Below, piece by piece: positions 59,803 through 64,000 of a stretch of DNA of 64,000 nt (position 1 is its first letter; every line of letters begins with the position of its first letter). The translations under genes were made by a program, and so were the position numbers. Origin of the DNA: Allokutzneria sp. NRRL B-24872 (GTDB taxonomy: Bacteria > Actinomycetota > Actinomycetes > Mycobacteriales > Pseudonocardiaceae); contig NZ_MUMH01000015.1 of the NCBI RefSeq assembly GCF_002155965.1, positions 62,001-126,000 of the forward strand, read 5' to 3'. The notes under the pieces were generated by a model. It did not search any database. It was not told the origin of the DNA and saw only the letters and a program-made list of their open reading frames with translations.

Positions 59803-60543
59803 CTAAGTGACTTCGCGGAGCCAGGTTCCCGGCCCCACGATGGGCAGCCGCATCCGGCGCAGGCAGGCCCACATGGTCAGCTGGTTGGCGGTGAGCACCG
59901 GCTTGCCGAGCCTGCGCTCCAGCGGCTCGATCAGGTCGTAGGTGGGCAGGTTGGTGCAGCTGACGAAGATCGCCTCGGCGTCGGGGTGGTCGGCGGCGAG
60001 GATGCGCTCGGCGATGGTGCGGTAGCTGACCTTCCAGATGCCGCCGCCGAGCCCGAGGTAGTCACTGGAGACCGTGGTGACGCCCAGTTCGGTGAGGAAC
60101 GCTTGGAGGCTCCTGGTCAGGTCCTCGTCGTAGGGCGTGATCACCGAGACCGAGCGCAGATCGAGCTGTTGCAGCACCTCGGCGAGCGCCCCCGAGGTGG
60201 TCACCGCGTCCGGCGCGCCCGCGTCGCAGATCGCCTTGCACAGCGAGCGCTCGTGGTCCACGCCGTTGACGAAGCTGCCAGAGGTGCAGAGGTAGGCGAC
60301 GACCTCGGGTTCGACGTGCAGCACGTCCCTGGTGGCGGCGGCCAGGTGCGAGCTGTTGCTGACCAGGCGGGCCATCTCCATGCTGACCGGCACCGGCTCG
60401 TACGGGGTGCGGGCCAGGTGCAGCGAGACCTCCATCGGCACCCAGCGCCACAGCTCCCGCTCCAGCGCCAGGTCGAACGGGGCGATGACGCCGATCCCGC
60501 GCTGGGCGAGCGGACCGTCGAAGTCCAAGAGATCCAAATCCAA
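59803..60543 (-). CDS. Asp/Glu racemase-superfamily protein 2 (maleate isomerase-like)
   Basis: 246 residues from TTG 60543 (GGGAG seven bases upstream). An upstream TTG at 60600 overlaps the operator and is less likely. Both catalytic cysteines are present: 'AYLCTSGSFVNGVDHE' and 'IFVSCTNLPTYDLI', as in maleate cis-trans isomerase. It could isomerise or racemise a dicarboxylate made by the amidase. Divergent from the hydroxyacid dehydrogenase-amidase pair. Confidence 0.75.
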   Translation of the reverse strand: MDLDLLDFDGPLAQRGIGVIAPFDLALERELWRWVPMEVSLHLARTPYEPVPVSMEMARLVSNSSHLAAATRDVLHVEPEVVAYLCTSGSFVNGVDHERSLCKAICDAGAPDAVTTSGALAEVLQQLDLRSVSVITPYDEDLTRSLQAFLTELGVTTVSSDYLGLGGGIWKVSYRTIAERILAADHPDAEAIFVSCTNLPTYDLIEPLERRLGKPVLTANQLTMWACLRRMRLPIVGPGTWLREVT

Positions 60544-60589
60544 GGCTGGGCTCCCAGGGTGAGGAGTGGCCTCCGGGGTGACTCCTCGG

Positions 60590-60622
60590 ATTGTTGACAA
60601 TCATACGAACGACTTCTAGCGT
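60590..60622. promoter_or_regulatory. GntR operator 3 overlapping a leaderless promoter
   Basis: ATTGTTGACAAT (60590-60601) differs from operator 1 by one base and contains a perfect -35 TTGACA (60594-60599). TAGCGT (60617-60622) follows at 17 bases and lies six bases before GTG 60629. A bound repressor would block this promoter. Confidence 0.7.
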
Positions 60623-60628
60623 GTCAAC

Positions 60629-61600
60629 GTGCCCGAAACCCCAGTGCTCACGGTCTTGCACGGCGACTCACGGCCGCCCGGCATGCAGGGCATCGAGGAC
60701 GCCGCGGTGGTTCGTTACACCCGGGAGGACGGGCTCGCCGAGGCACTGAGCGGCGCGGACGCGCTGTTCGTCTACGACTTCCTCTCCAAGGCCGTCCCCG
60801 GCGCCTGGCACGCCGCCGACCGGCTCCGCTGGGTGCATATCGCCAGCGCAGGGGTGGACCCGGTGCTGTTCCCGGGGCTCATGGACAGCGATGTCGTGCT
60901 GACCAACTCGCGCGGGGTCTTCGACCGGCCGATCGCCGAGTACGTGCTCGGCGTGCTGCTGGCCTTCGCCAAGGATTTCGCTCGTTCGGCCGAACTCCAG
61001 AGCCGGAAACGTTGGCTGCACAGGGAATCCGAACGCCTCAATGGCAAGCGCGCGCTCGTCGTCGGCACCGGCCCGATCGGCAGGGCCATCGCGGAGCTGC
61101 TGCGCGCGGTCGGGCTGCACGTGTCCGGCATCGGCCGCCGCGCCCGCGCGCAGGACCCGGACTTCGGCACGGTGCACTCCGCCGGCGAGCTGCTGAAGCA
61201 CTTGCCGGAAGCGGACTTCGTCATCGCGGTGGCGCCGCTGACCGAGCACACCAAGGGCATGTTCGACTCCAGCGCGTTCGCGGCGATGCGCCCGACCGCG
61301 CGGTTGGTCAACGTGGGGCGCGGCGAGCTCGTCGTGACCTCGGACCTGGTGCGAGCACTGCGCGACGGAGTGATCGCGGGCGCCGCGCTCGACGTGTTCG
61401 AGACCGAGCCGCTGCCCCAAGACAGTCCACTGTGGACCATGGAGAACGTCCTGATCTCCCCGCACATGTCCGGCGACTTCGTCGGCTGGCGGGACGCGCT
61501 GGTCGAGGTCTTCGCGGACAACTTTCGGCGGTGGCGGGTCGATCGTGATCTTCGTAATGTCGTCGACAAGCAGCTGGGCTACGTGCCGAGCACACGCTGA
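60629..61600 (+). CDS. D-isomer-specific 2-hydroxyacid dehydrogenase
   Basis: 323 residues. NAD motif 'ALVVGTGPIGRAIAELLRAV', substrate Arg in 'LVNVGRGELV', Glu in 'DVFETEPLP' and catalytic His in 'LISPHMSGDF'. Reduces a 2-keto acid to a D-2-hydroxy acid or the reverse. First gene of an operon with the amidase. The leaderless GTG start is supported by the promoter described above. Confidence 0.88.
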   Translation: MPETPVLTVLHGDSRPPGMQGIEDAAVVRYTREDGLAEALSGADALFVYDFLSKAVPGAWHAADRLRWVHIASAGVDPVLFPGLMDSDVVLTNSRGVFDRPIAEYVLGVLLAFAKDFARSAELQSRKRWLHRESERLNGKRALVVGTGPIGRAIAELLRAVGLHVSGIGRRARAQDPDFGTVHSAGELLKHLPEADFVIAVAPLTEHTKGMFDSSAFAAMRPTARLVNVGRGELVVTSDLVRALRDGVIAGAALDVFETEPLPQDSPLWTMENVLISPHMSGDFVGWRDALVEVFADNFRRWRVDRDLRNVVDKQLGYVPSTR

Positions 61601-61608
61601 GGAGGGTC

Positions 61609-63012
61609 ATGGCCCCGAACACGAGCAGCCTGACGACGGCGAGCGAGTTGGCAGCGGCCTTCTCCTCAGGAGAGCTGTCGCCGGTGGAGGCGACCCGGTC
61701 CGCGCTGGAGGCGATCGAGCGCGCGGACGGCGACCTCAACGCCTACTGCCTCGTCGACGCCGAAGCCGCGATGGAGCAGGCGAAGGCCTCGGAACAGCGG
61801 TGGCACGACGGCAACCCGATCGGCTGGCTGGACGGGGTCCCCGCCTCGATCAAGGACATGTTCCTCAGCGTCGGCTGGCCCACGCTGCGCGGTTCCCGCT
61901 GCATCGACCCGGAGCAGCCGTGGGTGGTGGACAGCCCGGTCACCGCGCGGTTGCGCGAGAACGGCTTGGTGCTGCTGGGAAAGACCACCACGCCGGAGCT
62001 CGGGTGGAAGGGCGTCACCGACAGCCCGCTGCGCGGCGTCACGCGGAACCCTTGGGACTCCACGAAAACCGCGGGCGGCTCCAGTGGCGGCAGCGCGGCG
62101 GCGGTCGCGGCGGGCATGGGCGCGCTCTCCGTGGGCACCGACGGTGGCGGCTCCGTGCGGATTCCCGCGTCCTTCTGCGGGATCGTCGGGTTCAAGCCGA
62201 CGCACGGCCGCATCCCGCTCTACCCCGCGAGCCCCTTCGGCCCGTTGTCGCACGCCGGTCCGATGGCGCTCTCCGTCGACGACATCGCGCTGTTGCAGGA
62301 CGTGCTCGCGCTGCCGGACTACCGCGACCCCACATCGCTCCCGCAGCTCGTCGGCACCTATCGCGAGGCCGTTCGGCGCGATGTGCGCGGGCTTCGCGCG
62401 GCGTTCTCGCCGAACCTCGGCTACGTCGACGTGGACCCCGAGGTCGCCGAGATCGTGGCCTCCGCCGTGCGCGCGATCGACGAGGCCGGGCTGCACGTGG
62501 ACCAGGCCGACCCCGGTTTCCAGGACCCGAAGGAAGCGTTCTGGGTGCTGTGGTCCACCGGCGCCGCGAAGTGGCTGGACGCCTTCCCCGCGGGCTCGGC
62601 CGACGAACTCGACCCAGGGCTGCGGTTGCTGTGGGAGCAGGGTGGCACCTACACCGCCAGCGACTACCTCGGTGCCAACGCCGAGCGCGCCGCGCTGGGC
62701 ATCACCATGGGCGAGTTCCACAGCAGGCACGACGTCCTGATCACGCCGACCATGCCGATCGCCGCGTTCGAGGCGGGCGCCGACGTGCCCGCGGGCAGTG
62801 CTGTGCCAGGGGCAAGGGAAATGAGCGGCTGGCCGGACTGGACCCCGTTCACCTACCCGTTCAACATGACGCAGCAGCCCGCGATCAGCATGCCCGTCGG
62901 CAGGACCGCGGCCGGGCTCCCCGTGGGCCTGCAGATAGTCGGCCCGAGGCACTCCGACGACCTCGTCCTGGCCGTCGCCCGCCTCGTCGAGGAGGTCGTC
63001 CCCACCCGCTAG
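61609..63012 (+). CDS. Amidase (amidase-signature family)
   Basis: 467 residues. Ser-Ser-Lys triad: K82 in 'ASIKDMFLSVGWPTLRGS', Ser in 'TAGGSSGGSAAAVAAGMGAL' and Ser in 'GTDGGGSVRIPASF'. Hydrolyses an amide to acid and ammonia. No signal peptide, so cytosolic. It begins eight bases after the dehydrogenase gene. Predicted first or second step of the cluster, releasing nitrogen. Stop overlaps the convergent hydratase stop through CTAG. Confidence 0.9.
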   Translation: MAPNTSSLTTASELAAAFSSGELSPVEATRSALEAIERADGDLNAYCLVDAEAAMEQAKASEQRWHDGNPIGWLDGVPASIKDMFLSVGWPTLRGSRCIDPEQPWVVDSPVTARLRENGLVLLGKTTTPELGWKGVTDSPLRGVTRNPWDSTKTAGGSSGGSAAAVAAGMGALSVGTDGGGSVRIPASFCGIVGFKPTHGRIPLYPASPFGPLSHAGPMALSVDDIALLQDVLALPDYRDPTSLPQLVGTYREAVRRDVRGLRAAFSPNLGYVDVDPEVAEIVASAVRAIDEAGLHVDQADPGFQDPKEAFWVLWSTGAAKWLDAFPAGSADELDPGLRLLWEQGGTYTASDYLGANAERAALGITMGEFHSRHDVLITPTMPIAAFEAGADVPAGSAVPGAREMSGWPDWTPFTYPFNMTQQPAISMPVGRTAAGLPVGLQIVGPRHSDDLVLAVARLVEEVVPTR

Positions 63013-63782
63013 TCCGGCCAGGAGGGCTTGCGCTTCTCCAGGAAGGCGGCCATGCCCTCCTTCGCGCCGGGCGTCTGCGAGGCGGCCGCCATGGCTTCGA
63101 GCGCGAGTTCGTAGGCGTCCGCCTCCGGCCGGTCGAGCTGTGCGTAGAGAGTCCGCTTGCCGGCCGCTTTGCTCGCGCGGCTGCCCCGCGTGGCCCGCGC
63201 CAGGAGGTCGTCGACGGCGGCGTCCAACTCCTCGTCCGGCACCGCGCGGTTGATCAGGCCCCACTGCTCGGCGGTCGCGGCGTCGATCGGATCGCCGGTC
63301 AGCGCCAGCTCCATCAGGCGCTTGCGGCCGACCGCGCGAGCCACCGGCACGGCGGGCGTGTGGCAGAACCACCCCGCCTTGCCACCCGGCAGCGCGAACC
63401 CGGCGGAGGCCGCCGCCACGGCGAGGTCGCACGACGCGACGAGCTGGCACCCGGCGGCGGTGGCCAGCGCGTGCACCCGCGCGATCACCACCTGCGGGAT
63501 CGACTGGACGGTGCGCATGACCTCGGTGCACAGCTCCAGCAGCTCGCGCACCCCGTCGAGGTCGCGCGCGGCCACGTCGGCGAAGTCGTGCCCGGCGGAG
63601 AAGACCTTGCCCGTCCCGGCGAGCACCACCCCGGTCGCGTCGGACTCCCCCGCCGCGCGGAAGGCGCTCAGCAGCTCGGTCAGGTGCTCGGCGGAGAGCG
63701 CGTTGCGGCGCTCCGGCCGGTTCATCGTGATCCGAACGATGTCGTCCGCACGATCGACGAGGAGGTTCCGGTACTCGGCCAT
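63009..63782 (-). CDS. Enoyl-CoA hydratase/isomerase family protein
   Basis: 257 residues, crotonase fold: 'MNRPERRNALSAEHLTELLS', oxyanion loop 'VFSAGHDFADV' and 'HALATAAGCQLVASCDLAVA'. The second acid position, usually Glu in 'GxxxxxGG', is in a 'ALPGGKAGWFCHTPAV' context, like crotonases of the ECHDC3/'enoyl-CoA hydratase' subgroup. TACGGT seven bases before ATG 63782. Likely unrelated to the amidase cluster. Confidence 0.85.
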   Translation of the reverse strand: MAEYRNLLVDRADDIVRITMNRPERRNALSAEHLTELLSAFRAAGESDATGVVLAGTGKVFSAGHDFADVAARDLDGVRELLELCTEVMRTVQSIPQVVIARVHALATAAGCQLVASCDLAVAAASAGFALPGGKAGWFCHTPAVPVARAVGRKRLMELALTGDPIDAATAEQWGLINRAVPDEELDAAVDDLLARATRGSRASKAAGKRTLYAQLDRPEADAYELALEAMAAASQTPGAKEGMAAFLEKRKPSWPD

Positions 63783-63819
63783 GGCCCCGACCGTAGCGGC
63801 GCGGAGTTAGCCTGACGAG

Positions 63820-64000
63820 GTGCCCGAACTGCTGATCCCCTTCCTGGCCGTCGTCGTCGTGCTGACGATCACTCCCGGCCCCGACATGGCGCTCGTGCTG
63901 CGCAACGGGGTTCGCGGTGGGACCGCCGCCGCGTGGTGGACCGGGCTCGGCTGCTGCGCCGGGATCGCCGTGCACGCGCTCGCCGCGGTCATCGGGCTCT
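63820..64000 (+). CDS. LysE/RhtB-family amino acid exporter (partial, 5' end)
   Basis: The first 60 codons are in the window. 'VLTITPGPDMALVLRNGVRG' is the LysE family signature in the first helix and loop. It starts at GTG 63820, six bases after TAGCCT. Exports amino acids or related small molecules through the membrane; the gene continues past the right edge. Confidence 0.85.
   Translation, partial: MPELLIPFLAVVVVLTITPGPDMALVLRNGVRGGTAAAWWTGLGCCAGIAVHALAAVIGL

Noticed and set aside
60987-60998. Third GTTCGGCCGAAC palindrome as an operator
   Set aside because: It lies inside the coding sequence of the hydroxyacid dehydrogenase and is expected by chance in GC-rich DNA.
53896-61600. Ectoine/hydroxyectoine degradation cluster
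   Set aside because: Racemase-like (EutA-like), aminotransferase and semialdehyde dehydrogenase genes suggested it, but the ectoine hydrolase and deacetylase (DoeA/DoeB types), eutB and eutC are absent.
59051-63012. Nicotinate degradation through maleamate
   Set aside because: An amidase and a maleate-isomerase-like gene fit the last steps, but no hydroxylase, monooxygenase or ring-opening dioxygenase is present.

Overview
The window is about 70% GC, with GTG/TTG starts, dense operons and many start codons lying 6-8 bases after a TANNNT box. It contains actinobacterial marker genes: NucS mismatch endonuclease, crotonyl-CoA carboxylase/reductase, a FilP/Scy-type coiled-coil protein beside methylmalonyl-CoA epimerase, and repeated VDPC-type lipoproteins. 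I read it as the chromosome of a filamentous actinomycete, most probably Pseudonocardiaceae (inference; no rRNA present). There is no tRNA, rRNA, CRISPR array, insertion sequence or phage gene.

Layout. 1-990: end of an AraC-type regulator and a possible ~300-nt small RNA. 1-9.6 kb: mannoside locus, with a secreted GH92 mannosidase divergent from lacI-manA-ABC sugar transporter and shared palindromic operators. 9.9-12 kb: a three-helix membrane protein resembling TRADD-N-associated proteins, and a secreted DNRLRE-type protein. 12-20.7 kb: ethylmalonyl/methylmalonyl-CoA genes (thiolase, meaB, mce, ccr) around a secreted penicillin acylase, then the coiled-coil polarity protein. 20.7-24.3 kb: two hydrolases, a kinase, a GNAT and small proteins. 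24.3-30.9 kb: XRE-cupin regulator and a hydroxyproline catabolic operon (two-subunit dehydrogenase, deaminase, epimerase, Xaa-Pro aminopeptidase). 30.9-34 kb: a toxin-antitoxin-like pair with a frameshifted toxin, and two aminoglycoside-resistance-type genes. 34-39.3 kb: small oxidoreductase, tandem 3-hydroxyacyl-CoA dehydrogenase and two paralogous lipoproteins. 39.3-41.7 kb: dihydroxyacetone kinase dhaKLM. 41.7-49.7 kb: siderophore-binding lipoprotein with an iron box, AbiEi-like protein bracketed by repeats, aldehyde dehydrogenase, a third lipoprotein, a 47-aa ORF under a hairpin, a sodium/solute symporter and nucS. 49.8-53.5 kb: amino-acid permease, Nudix hydrolase and a secreted S33-type protein lacking catalytic residues. 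53.9-63 kb: a GntR-controlled catabolic cluster (decarboxylating dehydrogenase, semialdehyde dehydrogenase, aminotransferase, DUF3830 protein, two racemase-like proteins, hydroxyacid dehydrogenase, amidase) in which three copies of one palindrome mark every promoter region. The right edge holds an enoyl-CoA hydratase and the start of a LysE transporter.

Points of most interest: the GntR cluster of unknown substrate; the 47-aa ORF whose Shine-Dalgarno is folded into a stem; a 24-bp perfect palindrome beside the broken toxin pair; the degenerate S33 protein; three dispersed palindromic repeat families; and the candidate small RNA.
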